From Ruania alkalisoli (GTDB taxonomy: Bacteria > Actinomycetota > Actinomycetes > Actinomycetales > Beutenbergiaceae): DNA of 64,000 nt. The stretch is from contig NZ_CP063169.1 of NCBI RefSeq assembly GCF_014960965.1, forward strand, positions 1,211,581-1,275,580, read 5' to 3'. Both the position numbers and the translations under genes were made by a program. The notes beneath the pieces were generated by a model. The model did not search any database. It saw only the letters and a program-made list of their open reading frames with translations, and was not told the DNA's origin. Positions 26,354 through 35,962 of the stretch are shown here, in pieces. Numbering within the stretch: position 1 is the stretch's first letter; every line of letters begins with the position of its first letter.

Positions 26354-26495
26354 GGCACTCTCCTTGCCGGAACGGGTCGTCACCGCTGCAGTGACGCCAT
26401 CACCGCCGAGTCTGGCACCGGGTACTGACATCGCACCAGAGGTCGGATGCTGGCAGGCCGGTGCGTAGACGTCCGTGGCTGTGGGCGCCGGACGG

Positions 26496-26501
26496 TAACC
26501 T
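26496..26501 (+). promoter_or_regulatory. -10 element TAACCT of guaB3 (leaderless type)
   Basis: TAACCT ends 7 nt before the guaB3 GTG, the distance at which transcription would begin on the start codon. No ribosome binding site is present. Confidence 0.6.
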
Positions 26502-26508
26502 GCTGGGT

Positions 26509-27633
26509 GTGAGCAACGAGATCGAGATCGGCCGCGGCAAGCGCGGCCGCCGCGCCTACTCCTTCGACGACATCGCCGTCGTGCCCTCCCGTCGGACGCG
26601 GGATCCCGAAGAAGTCTCCGTAGCCTGGCAGATTGATGCCTATCAGGTGGAGCTTCCCGTCCTGGCTGCACCGATGGACTCGGTGATGAGCCCGGAGACC
26701 GCGATCCAGCTGGGCGAGCTTGGCGGGATCGGTGTGCTTGATCTTGAGGGCCTGTGGACGCGGTATGAGAACCCCACCGCACTGCTGGAGGAGATCGCCC
26801 AGCTCCCGGCCGACGGGGCGACGGCGCGGATGCAGGAGATCTACGCGGCGCCGATCATTCCCGAGCTGATCACAGCCCGGCTCAAGGAGATTCGTGCGGC
26901 CGGGGTGACGGTCGCGGGAGCTCTCTCCCCACAGCGCACCCAGGAACACTGGCGCACGGTGGTGGACGCCGGGGTGGACCTCTTCGTGATCCGCGGCACC
27001 ACCGTCTCGGCCGAGCACGTCTCCGGCAACGCCGAGCCCCTGAACCTCAAGCGATTCATCTACGAGCTCGACGTCCCCGTGATCGTCGGCGGAGCCGCCA
27101 CCTACACCGCAGCCCTGCACCTGATGCGCACCGGTGCCGCCGGAGTGCTCGTCGGGTTCGGCGGCGGGGCCGCGCACACCACCCGACAGACCCTGGGCAT
27201 CCACGCCCCACTGGCCAGCGCTGTCGCGGACGTCGCGGCTGCGCGCCGTGACTACCTGGACGAGTCCGGTGGCCGGTACGTGCACGTGATCGCCGACGGC
27301 GGTGTGGGCCGCAGCGGCGACCTCGTGAAAGCGATCGGATGCGGGGCGGACGCCGTCATGCTCGGCGCCGCCCTCGCCCGGGCCGCGGAAGCTCCGGGTC
27401 GCGGATGGCACTGGGGCCCGGAGGCGCACCACCCGCAGCTGCCTCGCGGGGAGCGGGTGCACGTGGGCAGCGTCGGGAGCCTCGAGGAGATCCTGCTCGG
27501 TCCCGGCAACCGCGCTGACGGGACGTTGAACATGTTCGGTGCGCTCCGCCGTGCCATGGCCACCACCGGATACTCCGACCTCAAGGAGTTCCAGCGCGTG
27601 GAAGTTGTGGTCTCGCCCTACTCGCCCCGGTGA
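26509..27633 (+). CDS. guaB3: GuaB3-family IMP dehydrogenase-related protein
   Basis: A 374-residue TIM-barrel protein of the IMPDH/GMP reductase superfamily. It lacks the CBS insert of GuaB and is the length of actinobacterial GuaB3. Conserved segments include YSFDDIAVVPSRRTRDPEEVS, LAAPMDSVMSP, VGFGGGAAHTTRQTLGI, HVIADGGVGRSGDLVKAIGCGADAVMLG and GALRRAMATTGYSDLKEFQRVEVVV. The active loop has His where the catalytic Cys of IMPDH would be; the only cysteine is in AIGCGADA. A cyanobacterial GuaB3 has been reported as a GMP reductase, but activity of this protein is open. GTG 26509 is probably leaderless. Confidence 0.93.
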   Translation: MSNEIEIGRGKRGRRAYSFDDIAVVPSRRTRDPEEVSVAWQIDAYQVELPVLAAPMDSVMSPETAIQLGELGGIGVLDLEGLWTRYENPTALLEEIAQLPADGATARMQEIYAAPIIPELITARLKEIRAAGVTVAGALSPQRTQEHWRTVVDAGVDLFVIRGTTVSAEHVSGNAEPLNLKRFIYELDVPVIVGGAATYTAALHLMRTGAAGVLVGFGGGAAHTTRQTLGIHAPLASAVADVAAARRDYLDESGGRYVHVIADGGVGRSGDLVKAIGCGADAVMLGAALARAAEAPGRGWHWGPEAHHPQLPRGERVHVGSVGSLEEILLGPGNRADGTLNMFGALRRAMATTGYSDLKEFQRVEVVVSPYSPR

Positions 27634-27657
27634 GCACAGCGCCACAGGAGGCGTGTG

Positions 27658-27677
27658 CACCGAGGGCACCCTCGGTG
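27658..27677. terminator. Bidirectional hairpin between guaB3 and the DUF1304 gene
   Basis: CACCGAGGG and CCCTCGGTG are perfect 9-bp complements separated by CA, so the RNA would form an 8-bp stem with a 4-nt loop. It lies between two convergent genes and could end both transcripts. Confidence 0.6.
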
Positions 27678-27730
27678 GCCGCGGGCTATGAGGCCTAGGA
27701 CGTCACTGTGGCGGCGGCGTCTCGGCTAGT

Positions 27731-28126
27731 TCACGGCATGAGGAGAGCGAGGGTGAGGAATCCAAGTGCGAGCGCGGGCAGGGCGCCTTGCACCGTCGCC
27801 GCCCGAGCCATCGCAGGATTCTTCGTCACCAGCACCACCGCCGCCAAGAGCATCGACCCGGCACCCGCATAGATCAGCGTCCGCCCGGCTCCCGCGGGGC
27901 CGGTGCCCGTCGCCACCAGGATCACCCCGATCGCGGTCGCCAGAGCCAGGAACAGGTTGTAGAAGCCCTGGTTGTAGGCCAGCTCCTTGGTGGCCTGCGC
28001 CTGCTCACGGGTGGTGCCGAAGGTCGCTCGCCCACGGGGCGTGTCCCAGGCGAACGATTCCAGAACGAAGATGTAGACGTGTAGCAGTGCGGCGAGTGAG
28101 GCGAGCAGGAGCGCGACCGTGAGCAT
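27731..28126 (-). CDS. DUF1304 membrane protein
   Basis: A 131-residue membrane protein with four predicted helices. The DUF1304 pattern is clear: [24 protein letters not shown] then [21 protein letters not shown]. Function is unknown. The start is ATG 28126 with TAGGCT 7 nt upstream, another leaderless-type promoter. Confidence 0.9.
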   Translation of the reverse strand: MLTVALLLASLAALLHVYIFVLESFAWDTPRGRATFGTTREQAQATKELAYNQGFYNLFLALATAIGVILVATGTGPAGAGRTLIYAGAGSMLLAAVVLVTKNPAMARAATVQGALPALALGFLTLALLMP

Positions 28127-28133
28127 GGTACGC

Positions 28134-28139
28134 AGCCTA
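28134..28139 (-). promoter_or_regulatory. -10 element TAGGCT of the DUF1304 gene (leaderless type)
   Basis: On the minus strand TAGGCT is followed by 7 nt and the ATG at 28126, with no ribosome binding site between. Confidence 0.55.
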
Positions 28140-28218
28140 CGGCGCCGCGCGTCACCTACGGCGAATCGCAGGTGGAATACTGACGCGTGGCAGCGACAGG
28201 CCCGACCACGGAGCAGTG

Positions 28219-29610
28219 ATGACGCAGGAGATCGAGTACCGCATCGAGCACGACACGATGGGTGAGGTGAAGGTCCCGAAGAACGCCACCTATCGAGCGC
28301 AGACCCAGCGAGCGGTGGAGAACTTCCAGATCTCCGGTAGCGGGATCTCCCGGCACCACATCGCTGCCCTGGCGCACATCAAGCGTGCCGCGGCGCAGGC
28401 CAACGCCGAGCTCGGAGTGCTCGACGAGGCACGGGCGCTGGCGATCGGCGGTGCCGCGGACCGGGTGATCGCCGGCGAGTTCGACCACGACTTCCCGATC
28501 GACGTCTTCCAGACCGGCTCGGGCACCTCCTCGAACATGAACACCAACGAGGTGATCGCCACCCTCGCCAGCACCGAGGCGCTCGACGTGCACCCGAACG
28601 ACCACGTGAACGCCTCGCAGTCCTCCAACGACACCTTCCCCGCCTCGATCCACATCGCCGCCACGCAGGCCGTGATCGAAGAGCTGCTGCCGGGCCTCGA
28701 GGTCCTCGCCAGCTCGCTGGAGGCGAAGGCCGCGGAGTTCGCCGATGTCGTCAAGTCGGGCCGTACGCACCTGATGGACGCGACCCCGGTCACCCTCGGT
28801 CAGGAGTTCGGCGGGTACGCCCAGCAGATCCGCAACGGCATCGACCGGGTGAACGCAGCCTTGCCGCGACTGGCAGAACTGCCGTTGGGCGGCACCGCCG
28901 TCGGTACCGGGATCAACACCCCGCCCGGGTTCGCACCGCGGGTGATCGAGCTGATCGCCGAGCGCACCGGGCTGCCGCTGACCGAGGCGCCGAACCACTT
29001 CGAGGCCCAGGGCGCCCAGGACTCTCTCGTGGAGACGTCGGGACAGTTGCGGACCATCGCGGTCTCGCTGGTGAAGATCTGCAACGACATCCGCTGGATG
29101 GGCTCCGGTCCGCGCACCGGCCTCGGGGAGATCGCGTTGCCGGACCTGCAGCCAGGCTCCTCGATCATGCCGGGCAAGGTGAACCCGGTGATCCCCGAAG
29201 CCACGCTGATGGTCAGTGCCCAGGTGATCGGCAATGACGCCGCGATCGCGTTCGCGGGTGCCTCCGGGTCGTTCGAGCTGAACGTGATGCTGCCGGTGCT
29301 GGCCCGGAACATCTTGGAGTCGATCACCTTGCTCGCGAACGCCTCGACCCATCTGGCTACCAAGTGCGTGGACGGGATCACGGCCAACACCGAGCGCGCG
29401 CTGCAGCTGGCCGAGTCCTCACCCTCGATCGTGACGCCGCTGAACCGGCACATCGGGTACGAGGCGGCCGCGAAGATCGCCAAGCACTCAGTGGCCGAGG
29501 GGATCACGATCCGCCAGGCCGTCGAGGACCTCGGGTATGTCGAGCGGGGTGAGATCACCGCCGAGGTGCTCGATCAGGCGCTGGACGTGGCCACCATGAC
29601 GCATCCCTGA
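28219..29610 (+). CDS. fumC: Class II fumarate hydratase
   Basis: A 463-residue TCA-cycle enzyme that interconverts fumarate and malate. The superfamily signature [11 protein letters not shown] is present, with the other active-site regions [29 protein letters not shown] and [20 protein letters not shown]; the catalytic His is in the last. Length is typical and no iron-sulfur cysteines are needed. ATG 28219 and the in-frame GTG just before it are both possible starts. The gene is convergent with pepN and followed by a strong hairpin. Confidence 0.96.
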   Translation: MTQEIEYRIEHDTMGEVKVPKNATYRAQTQRAVENFQISGSGISRHHIAALAHIKRAAAQANAELGVLDEARALAIGGAADRVIAGEFDHDFPIDVFQTGSGTSSNMNTNEVIATLASTEALDVHPNDHVNASQSSNDTFPASIHIAATQAVIEELLPGLEVLASSLEAKAAEFADVVKSGRTHLMDATPVTLGQEFGGYAQQIRNGIDRVNAALPRLAELPLGGTAVGTGINTPPGFAPRVIELIAERTGLPLTEAPNHFEAQGAQDSLVETSGQLRTIAVSLVKICNDIRWMGSGPRTGLGEIALPDLQPGSSIMPGKVNPVIPEATLMVSAQVIGNDAAIAFAGASGSFELNVMLPVLARNILESITLLANASTHLATKCVDGITANTERALQLAESSPSIVTPLNRHIGYEAAAKIAKHSVAEGITIRQAVEDLGYVERGEITAEVLDQALDVATMTHP

Positions 29611-29637
29611 CATCTGACAACGGGGAGTGGCACCTAC

Positions 29638-29674
29638 CGGCCGGTGGGTGACCGTGCCTGGCACCCACCGGCCG
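29638..29674. terminator. Bidirectional terminator between fumC and pepN
   Basis: CGGCCGGTGGGTG (29638-29650) and CACCCACCGGCCG (29662-29674) form a perfect 13-bp stem with an 11-nt loop. A near-palindrome CACCTACCGG/CCGGTGGGTG overlaps its left arm, so two alternative folds are possible. It lies between the convergent stops at 29610 and 29696. Confidence 0.85.
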
Positions 29675-29695
29675 TGAACTAGCGTATGGACCCGC

Positions 29696-32236
29696 TCAGT
29701 GCTGCGCCTGGCGAGCCCTGAGTGCTCGCTGCATGTCGTCCAGCCCTTCGCGTACGTACCGCTTCGCGGCCGGGTTCGCTGAGGATGTCGCCAGCCACTG
29801 GCTCACGCGGTCCACTGCCTCGGCCGAGACGAGCGGGAGCGGGAACATGGACGTCAGGGCTGTCGAGGCACGTTGCACGCCCTTGTCCTCCCAGATGGTC
29901 TCGGCCGCCGTGAGGTACTTCTCCAGGTAGGGCGCGAGCAGGTCGGCCTGTCCGAGCGTGGCGAAGCCCAGGGCGATCTGGCGCTGGGTCTCGTTGGCCA
30001 CGTCGTCCCGCTCGACGGCATCCCGCCATGCCTGAGCCTTGGCCGCAGCGTCGGGGCGGACGGCGCGGGCCATGCCGGCACGCTCCTGACCGGAGATGGT
30101 GTTGTCCCGTTCCAGTTCGGCGGTGATCTGTGCCTCCCCGGCGCGGTCGGTGCGCGTCAGGGCAGTCAGCAGTGCCCAGCGCAGGTCCGTGTCCACGGTC
30201 AACCCCTCGAGCACGACCGACCCGTCCAGCAGGCCGGCGATCAGGTCCAGGCTCGCACCGGTCTCGGCGCTGCCGGCCAGGGCGCGCGCGAAAGCCAGCT
30301 GATGGTCGCTGCCCGGCGCCGCCTGAGCGAGGAGGTCACGTACCCCGGTTTCCCAGGTGGTGCGCAGCTTCTCCCGCTGGTCCGGATCGGTGTAGAGCTC
30401 GATGGCGGTTCGCACGAAGACGGGCAGCCGGGAGACCGCTGTCAGGTCGGACTCGGTGCCGATACCGGTGAGCACCAGCTCAACGAAGGTGGCCGCGGGC
30501 ATCTGAGCGTCGCGGGTCATGTCCCATGCCGCACCCCACAGGAGGGCGCGGGTGAGCGAGTCCGGGGAATCCTGGATGTGCGCCACCGCCGTAGCCAGGG
30601 AGCGCTCATCGAGGCGGATCTTGGCGTAGGTGAGGTCGCCGTCGTTGAGTAGCAGCAGGTCCGGCTGAGCCTTGCCCACCAGCTCCTCGATCTCGGTCAG
30701 CTCGCCGCGAACGTCCACCTCGACCCGTTCCCGCAGGGTGAGGGCGCCGTCGGCCAGGTCGTACAGGCCGATCCCGATCCGGTGACGGCGCAACGTGGGG
30801 AAGTCCGATGACGCCCCCTGGCGCACGGCAAAGGTCTCGTACGCTCCGCCGTCGGAGATGGTGAACTCTGGGGTGAGGACGTTCACGCCCGAGGTCTTCA
30901 GCCACTCATCCGCCCAGGACGCGAGCTCACGGCCGGAGGCAGCTTCCAGAGCCCGCAACAGGTCCGCGAACTCGGTGTTGCCGAAGGCGTGCTCGGTGAA
31001 ATACGCGCGTAGGCCGGCGAGGAACTCCTCCAGACCCACCCAGGCCACCAGCTGCTTCAGCGTGGAGGCACCCTTGGCGTAGGTGATCCCATCGAAGTTG
31101 ACCTCGACGGCCTCCAGGTCGTGGTTGTCCGCGGCGATCGGGTGTGTGGAGGGCAGCTGATCCTGCCGGTAGGCCCAGTTCTTGCGGGCATTGGTGAAGG
31201 CGGTCCACACCTCGGTGTACTCGGTGGCGCTGGCCATCGCGTGGTGCGAAGCCCACTCGGCGAAGGACTCGTTCAGCCACAGGTCGTCCCACCACTTCAT
31301 GGTGACCAGGTCGCCGAACCACATGTGCGCCATCTCGTGCAGGATGGTGTTCGCGCGCTGCTGGTAGAAGGAGTGGGTCTGCCGGGAGCGGGGCAGGTAC
31401 TCGTCGCGGAAGGTGACGGCGCCGGCGTTCTCCATCGCGCCCATGTTGTACTCGGGAACGTACAGCTGGTCGTACTTGCCGAACGCGTAGGGGACGCCGA
31501 AGGTCTCCTCGAAGAAGGCGAAGCCCTGCTTGGTGACGTGCAGCAGGGTCTCGACGTCCAGGTGCTCGGCGAGGGACTGGCGGCAGTAGTGGCCCAACGA
31601 GATGGTGCCGTGTGCGCCTTGATAGACGTCGAGCACCTCGTGGTACTCCCCGGCCACCAGAGCGGTGATGTAGGTGGACATCCGCTCGGTGGTGGGGAAG
31701 GACCACGTGGCGGTGCCCTCGCCGGCGGGGGCAGGCTCAGGGGTGGGTGCGTTGGAGATGACTCGCCACTGCTGCGGTGCGGTGACGGTGAAGGTGAAGA
31801 CCGACTTCAGGTCGGGCTGCTCGAAGGTGGTGTACACGCGACGGGCATCCGGCACCTCGAACTGGGTGTAGGTGTAGACGCGATCGTCGGCTGGGTCGAC
31901 GAAGCGGTGCAGTCCCTCGCCGGTGCGGGAGTAGGGGAGCGTAGCGCTCACGCGCAGCTCGTTCTGCTCCGCCAGCTCGCGCAGCAGGATCCGGGAGTCG
32001 GTGTAGACCTCGGCCGGGTCCAGGGCGGTGCCGTTCAGGGTGATCGAGTGGACCTCGGCGCCCACCAGGTCGGCGAAGGTAGCGGCGCCGGGGCGCGAGC
32101 AGGAGAACCGGATCACGGTGCTGCTCGCGAAATGGGTGTCCGAACCGGTCAGGTCCAGATCGATCGTGTAGCTGTCAACGGAGAGGAGCGCGGCGCGGGT
32201 AGCGGCCTCGTCTCGGGTGAGGTTGGTTCCAGGCAT
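29696..32236 (-). CDS. pepN: Aminopeptidase N (M1 family)
   Basis: An 846-residue zinc metallopeptidase that removes N-terminal residues from peptides in the cytosol. The exopeptidase motif GAMEN and the zinc-binding HEMAHMWFGDLVTMKWWDDLWLNE are intact near residues 280-325, and the C-terminal half is the helical ERAP1-like domain with normal length. ATG 32236 gives the usual start MPGTNLTRDEAATRA; a much longer upstream reading is proline- and arginine-rich and not credible. It stands alone, divergent from a DUF222/HNH gene. Confidence 0.95.
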   Translation of the reverse strand: MPGTNLTRDEAATRAALLSVDSYTIDLDLTGSDTHFASSTVIRFSCSRPGAATFADLVGAEVHSITLNGTALDPAEVYTDSRILLRELAEQNELRVSATLPYSRTGEGLHRFVDPADDRVYTYTQFEVPDARRVYTTFEQPDLKSVFTFTVTAPQQWRVISNAPTPEPAPAGEGTATWSFPTTERMSTYITALVAGEYHEVLDVYQGAHGTISLGHYCRQSLAEHLDVETLLHVTKQGFAFFEETFGVPYAFGKYDQLYVPEYNMGAMENAGAVTFRDEYLPRSRQTHSFYQQRANTILHEMAHMWFGDLVTMKWWDDLWLNESFAEWASHHAMASATEYTEVWTAFTNARKNWAYRQDQLPSTHPIAADNHDLEAVEVNFDGITYAKGASTLKQLVAWVGLEEFLAGLRAYFTEHAFGNTEFADLLRALEAASGRELASWADEWLKTSGVNVLTPEFTISDGGAYETFAVRQGASSDFPTLRRHRIGIGLYDLADGALTLRERVEVDVRGELTEIEELVGKAQPDLLLLNDGDLTYAKIRLDERSLATAVAHIQDSPDSLTRALLWGAAWDMTRDAQMPAATFVELVLTGIGTESDLTAVSRLPVFVRTAIELYTDPDQREKLRTTWETGVRDLLAQAAPGSDHQLAFARALAGSAETGASLDLIAGLLDGSVVLEGLTVDTDLRWALLTALTRTDRAGEAQITAELERDNTISGQERAGMARAVRPDAAAKAQAWRDAVERDDVANETQRQIALGFATLGQADLLAPYLEKYLTAAETIWEDKGVQRASTALTSMFPLPLVSAEAVDRVSQWLATSSANPAAKRYVREGLDDMQRALRARQAQH

Positions 32237-32408
32237 GGGGTCGATCTTGTCATGCGGGTGGGACAGGCGGGTGCGCATCGGGGATACGGAACGTCGGTAC
32301 TGACCGGTGCTGACAAGGATGTAGTCGGTGTTCTGACTCGATCTTCGAGGCTGACGGCTGCGGGGGAGCGAGGTCCTCACTTCTTGCCGTTCCCGCAGGT
32401 CAGAGTGA

Positions 32409-34070
32409 ATGTCAGTGCTCGGTGGCAGGGTGTGGACCATGAGATCGACGGCTGCGGCAACCGAGGCGGGCGAGGCGCCCGGTGCGTCCGTGGTGCTGGC
32501 TGCGGTTCGGTCGATTCGGTCCGGGCTGAGGTCTGCGGCTACCAGCGCCGATCTCGCCGCTCTGGGTAACACCGGGCGCGTGGATCTCCTACGGGAGCTG
32601 GAGGAATTGGCCGGGTCGGTCGCGGCGGTGCAGGCACGGCTGTCGGCAGATCTGGATGCCTCGATCCGTGCGGAGCGGGCAGGGGTGGGAATCCCGCCCG
32701 AGCAGCAGGGGGCCGGGGTGGCGACGCAGGTGGCGCTGGCCCGCCGGGTCTCGCCGGTGCGGGGCGGCCAGTACCTGGGAATGGGTAAGGCGCTCGTGAA
32801 CGAGATGCCGCACACGATGGCGGCGCTGGCAGGCGGTGAGCTGAGCGAGTGGCGCGCCACCCTGCTGGTGCGGGAGTCCGCATGTCTGAGCGTCGAGGAC
32901 CGGGCGGCATTCGACGCGGAACTGTGTGCTGATCCCGAGCGGTTCGCCGGGTGGGGAGACAAGCGGTTCGTTGCCGAGGCGCGTGCCCTGACGACTCAGC
33001 TGGACCAGGCGGCGTTGGTGCGAAGGGCGGCCAAGGCTGAGGCGGATCGGCGGGTGACCATCCGGCCGGCGCCGGACGTCATGGCGCAGGTGACGGCCTT
33101 GGTCCCGGTGGCACAGGGAGTGGCCGTATACGCGGCGTTGACCCGTCGAGCGGACGAGTTGAACGCCCAAGGTGATCCACGCAGCACCTCTCAACTGATG
33201 GCCGACACCCTGGTCGAACGGGTCACGGGGCATGCCCGTGCTGAGGATGTCCCGATCCAGGTGCAGGTGGTGATGAGTGACCGGGCCCTGTTGGACGGAG
33301 CCGACGAGGCCGCGCACGTGAATGAGTACGGAACCGTGCCCTCGCGATGGGCTCGGGAACTCGTCGCCCGGGCTGCGGAACAGGGTGGGGCAGTGGATGC
33401 CTCTCGAAGACGGTCGCACGAGACGCGCGGGGTGGGCGTGTGGGTCCGTCGTCTCTTCACTCGGCCCGCGAGCGGGGAGCTGGTGGCGATGCAGTCACGT
33501 GCCCGTCGGGCTCCGGCGGGGCTGGCGGCCTTCATCAGGGCCCGCGATCGCACGTGCCGGACGCCGTGGTGCGACGCACCGATCCGCCATATCGATCACG
33601 TCACCGACCACGCCGGCGGCGGGCCGACCGAGGAGTCGAACCTGCAAGGCCTGTGCGAGGCGTGCAACTACGCCAAGACTGCCCCGGGATGGTCGGCGCG
33701 GGCCGAGTACGACGTGGCGGGTGGAAGTGAAGGCGTGCGGGGCGGGCCGCCACATGGATCCCGGTTCGCCGACACCGCATGCGGCGGCCATCGCGTGCAG
33801 ACGACGACGCCGACCGGGCATGCCTACCTTTCTCGGCCGCCCCGGCCACCCGGATTCACCACGCCGCTTCGGTTGCCCGGGTCCGTGCTTCCACCGCTCG
33901 CACTCGCCCGCACCCTTCGACCACCAGGCTCAGCGGCCGGCACGTTCTTGAACCGTGCAGACGAACGCGCCGCTGCCTACGCCCGTGAGCTCGAGGAGGC
34001 CTATGCCGGCGCCGGACCACCGACGCTCACATCGGCGGGCCGGGTCCGGGGGTCACCCGTGGCAGCGTGA
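32409..34070 (+). CDS. DUF222 and HNH endonuclease domain protein (13E12-repeat type)
   Basis: A 553-residue protein. The N-terminal helical part matches DUF222 (VDLLRELEELAGSVAAVQARLSADLDAS, and further on QMADTLVERVTG). Residues about 375-420 hold an HNH nuclease module: CRTPWCDAPIRHIDHVTDHAGGGPTEESNLQGLCEACNYAK, with zinc cysteines and the catalytic His-Asn set visible in shorter pieces (RHIDHV, SNLQGLCEACN). The last 120 residues are Pro/Arg-rich. Related proteins are multicopy in actinobacterial genomes and their role is unknown. ATG 32409 was chosen; ATG 32439 is also possible. Confidence 0.88.
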   Translation: MSVLGGRVWTMRSTAAATEAGEAPGASVVLAAVRSIRSGLRSAATSADLAALGNTGRVDLLRELEELAGSVAAVQARLSADLDASIRAERAGVGIPPEQQGAGVATQVALARRVSPVRGGQYLGMGKALVNEMPHTMAALAGGELSEWRATLLVRESACLSVEDRAAFDAELCADPERFAGWGDKRFVAEARALTTQLDQAALVRRAAKAEADRRVTIRPAPDVMAQVTALVPVAQGVAVYAALTRRADELNAQGDPRSTSQLMADTLVERVTGHARAEDVPIQVQVVMSDRALLDGADEAAHVNEYGTVPSRWARELVARAAEQGGAVDASRRRSHETRGVGVWVRRLFTRPASGELVAMQSRARRAPAGLAAFIRARDRTCRTPWCDAPIRHIDHVTDHAGGGPTEESNLQGLCEACNYAKTAPGWSARAEYDVAGGSEGVRGGPPHGSRFADTACGGHRVQTTTPTGHAYLSRPPRPPGFTTPLRLPGSVLPPLALARTLRPPGSAAGTFLNRADERAAAYARELEEAYAGAGPPTLTSAGRVRGSPVAA

Positions 34071-34119
34071 GTCATGCGGGTGAGTCATGAGGACCAGGGA
34101 CCCGGGACGCCCCGGTTCT

Positions 34120-34617
34120 TCAGTTGTGCCGCAGCACGAGCTCGTCGACCACCCGGCCCCGGTCCGGGGCGTAGCCACTCTCTTCGCCGACCAGGTGGAA
34201 CCCGTTCCGACGCAGCACCACCATCGCTGCCGCGTTGTGCCGCGCGACCCGGGCGGTCACCGGACGGTGCGGCACTTCCTGCAGGAAGGCGCCAAGAGCT
34301 TTCGTGGTGATCCCGCGCCCCCAGTAGGCGCGGTCGATCCAGAAGGAGACCCGGTGCTCGTCCGACTCCGAGCGGCCACGGATATGGCCGACCACGCGGC
34401 GTTCGTCATCGTCGTCGATCTCGATCGTGCGCACGTCGGCGGTCTCGTCCGCGCGCAGGTGGCGCCAGTGAGCGTTGAACGCCTGCCGTTCGTTCGGGTC
34501 CTCGAAGGTGTCGCCGGCGAGGGAAGCTGCCTCCGGGTCGCGGAGCTGAGTGAAGAAGGCGTCGAGGTCGGCATCCTCCACCGGACGCAGGAACACCGTG
34601 ACCTGGCTCTGGCTCAT
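34120..34617 (-). CDS. GNAT-family N-acetyltransferase
   Basis: A 165-residue acetyl-CoA-dependent acetyltransferase of the RimJ/RimL-like type. The acetyl-CoA-binding signature is YWGRGITTKALGAFL, preceded by the strand VSFWIDRAY; the C-terminal part has ARHNAAAMVVLRRNGFHLVGEE, typical of this group. The substrate is unknown. ATG 34617 follows GGAGGTG. It is convergent with the HNH gene and upstream of ackA-pta on the same strand but with its own gap. Confidence 0.93.
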   Translation of the reverse strand: MSQSQVTVFLRPVEDADLDAFFTQLRDPEAASLAGDTFEDPNERQAFNAHWRHLRADETADVRTIEIDDDDERRVVGHIRGRSESDEHRVSFWIDRAYWGRGITTKALGAFLQEVPHRPVTARVARHNAAAMVVLRRNGFHLVGEESGYAPDRGRVVDELVLRHN

Positions 34618-34732
34618 CTGGTCACCTCCGTAGGCCCATGGTAAGTGGGTGTGATCTCTGTCACCAGCGGGCGCTCGCGAGCGGCTCGCGTCGAGGGCCT
34701 GAGGTCTCGGACGTGCCGGAACGCGGCTGTGC

Positions 34733-35962
34733 TCAGATCGCCTGCACGACCCTCGCGGCTTCTCGCGCGATCTCCCATTCCTCGTTCGTGGGAACCACGA
34801 GGACTGTCACCGGGGAGTCCTGCACCGAGATGCACGAGACCGCTCCCGGCCGCACGCTCTTGTTGGCCGCCTCGTCGAGCATGATCCCCAGGTTCTCCAG
34901 ACCGCGCAGGGCGCCGGCGCGGACGGGCGCGCTGTTCTCGCCGACACCTGCCGTGAACACCACGGCGTCCACCCGGCCCAGCGCGGCCGTGTAGGCGCCG
35001 ATGTACTTGCGCAGCCGGTAGCAGTAGACGTCCAGTGCAAGCCGGGCGTCGTCGTCGCCGTGCTCGGCAGCGTCCACGACATCGCGCATGTCGTTGCTGC
35101 CGGCGAGCCCCAGCAGCCCCGAGCGCCGGTTCATCACCGTGTCGATCTCGTCGATGCTCATCCCGGCCGTCCGCGCGAGGTGGAACACCACCGCAGGATC
35201 GATGTCCCCAGTGCGGGTGCCCATCACCAGGCCCTCCAGCGGCGTGAGTCCCATGGACGTGTCGACCGACCGGCCGCCTGCCACCGCCGTGGCCGAGGCG
35301 CCGTTGCCAAGGTGGAAGACGATGAGGTTCGCCGACTCCGGTGCCAGGCCCAGTTCCCTTGCAGCGGTGCGTGCGACGTATTGGTGCGAGGTGCCGTGCG
35401 CCCCGTATCGGCGCACCCGGTGAGCCTGGGCGATCTCCCGGTCGAGAGCGTAGGTGGCGGCGTGGGCGGGCATGGAGCGGTGGAAGGCGGTGTCGAAGAC
35501 CGCAACCTGGGGCAGGTCGCCGAAAGTGGCCTGCGCTGCCCGGATCCCGGCCAGATTGGGAGGGTTGTGCAGCGGTGCCAGGTCCGAGACGTCCTCGATC
35601 GCTGCCACCACCTCGGCGTCGATGCGCACCGAGGCGCTGAACTCCGGTCCTCCCTGCACCACGCGGTGCCCGACCGCCATCAGATTCGCGCTCGCGAGCT
35701 CTGGGCCGAACGCCTCGAACGCCTCCCGCATGGCCGCCATTGCCGCACCATGGTCGGGCAGCGGCAACTCGCGTTCGTGCACGTCCTCGCCCACCTCATG
35801 GCGCAGGTGCCCCACGGCACCGGTCTGACCCACCCGCTCCGCCAGCCCCGAGGCGAGCGCCGTACCTGAGGCGGCGTCCACCACCTGGTACTTGAGCGAG
35901 GAGGAGCCGGCGTTGATGACCAGGACGTGCTGCGCCGTCCTGGGCTCGCCCGCGGTGCCCAT
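34733..35962 (-). CDS. ackA: Acetate kinase
   Basis: A 409-residue enzyme converting acetyl phosphate and ADP to acetate and ATP. ASKHA-fold motifs are visible: VINAGSSSLKYQV at the N-terminus, the adenine and phosphate sites HGTSHQYVA and HLGNGASATAVAGG, and GVGENSAPVR. The conserved GHRVVHGG is GHRVVQGG here. ATG 35962 overlaps the pta stop by one base (TGATG), so pta and ackA form one operon for acetate overflow or use. Confidence 0.96.
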   Translation of the reverse strand: MGTAGEPRTAQHVLVINAGSSSLKYQVVDAASGTALASGLAERVGQTGAVGHLRHEVGEDVHERELPLPDHGAAMAAMREAFEAFGPELASANLMAVGHRVVQGGPEFSASVRIDAEVVAAIEDVSDLAPLHNPPNLAGIRAAQATFGDLPQVAVFDTAFHRSMPAHAATYALDREIAQAHRVRRYGAHGTSHQYVARTAARELGLAPESANLIVFHLGNGASATAVAGGRSVDTSMGLTPLEGLVMGTRTGDIDPAVVFHLARTAGMSIDEIDTVMNRRSGLLGLAGSNDMRDVVDAAEHGDDDARLALDVYCYRLRKYIGAYTAALGRVDAVVFTAGVGENSAPVRAGALRGLENLGIMLDEAANKSVRPGAVSCISVQDSPVTVLVVPTNEEWEIAREAARVVQAI

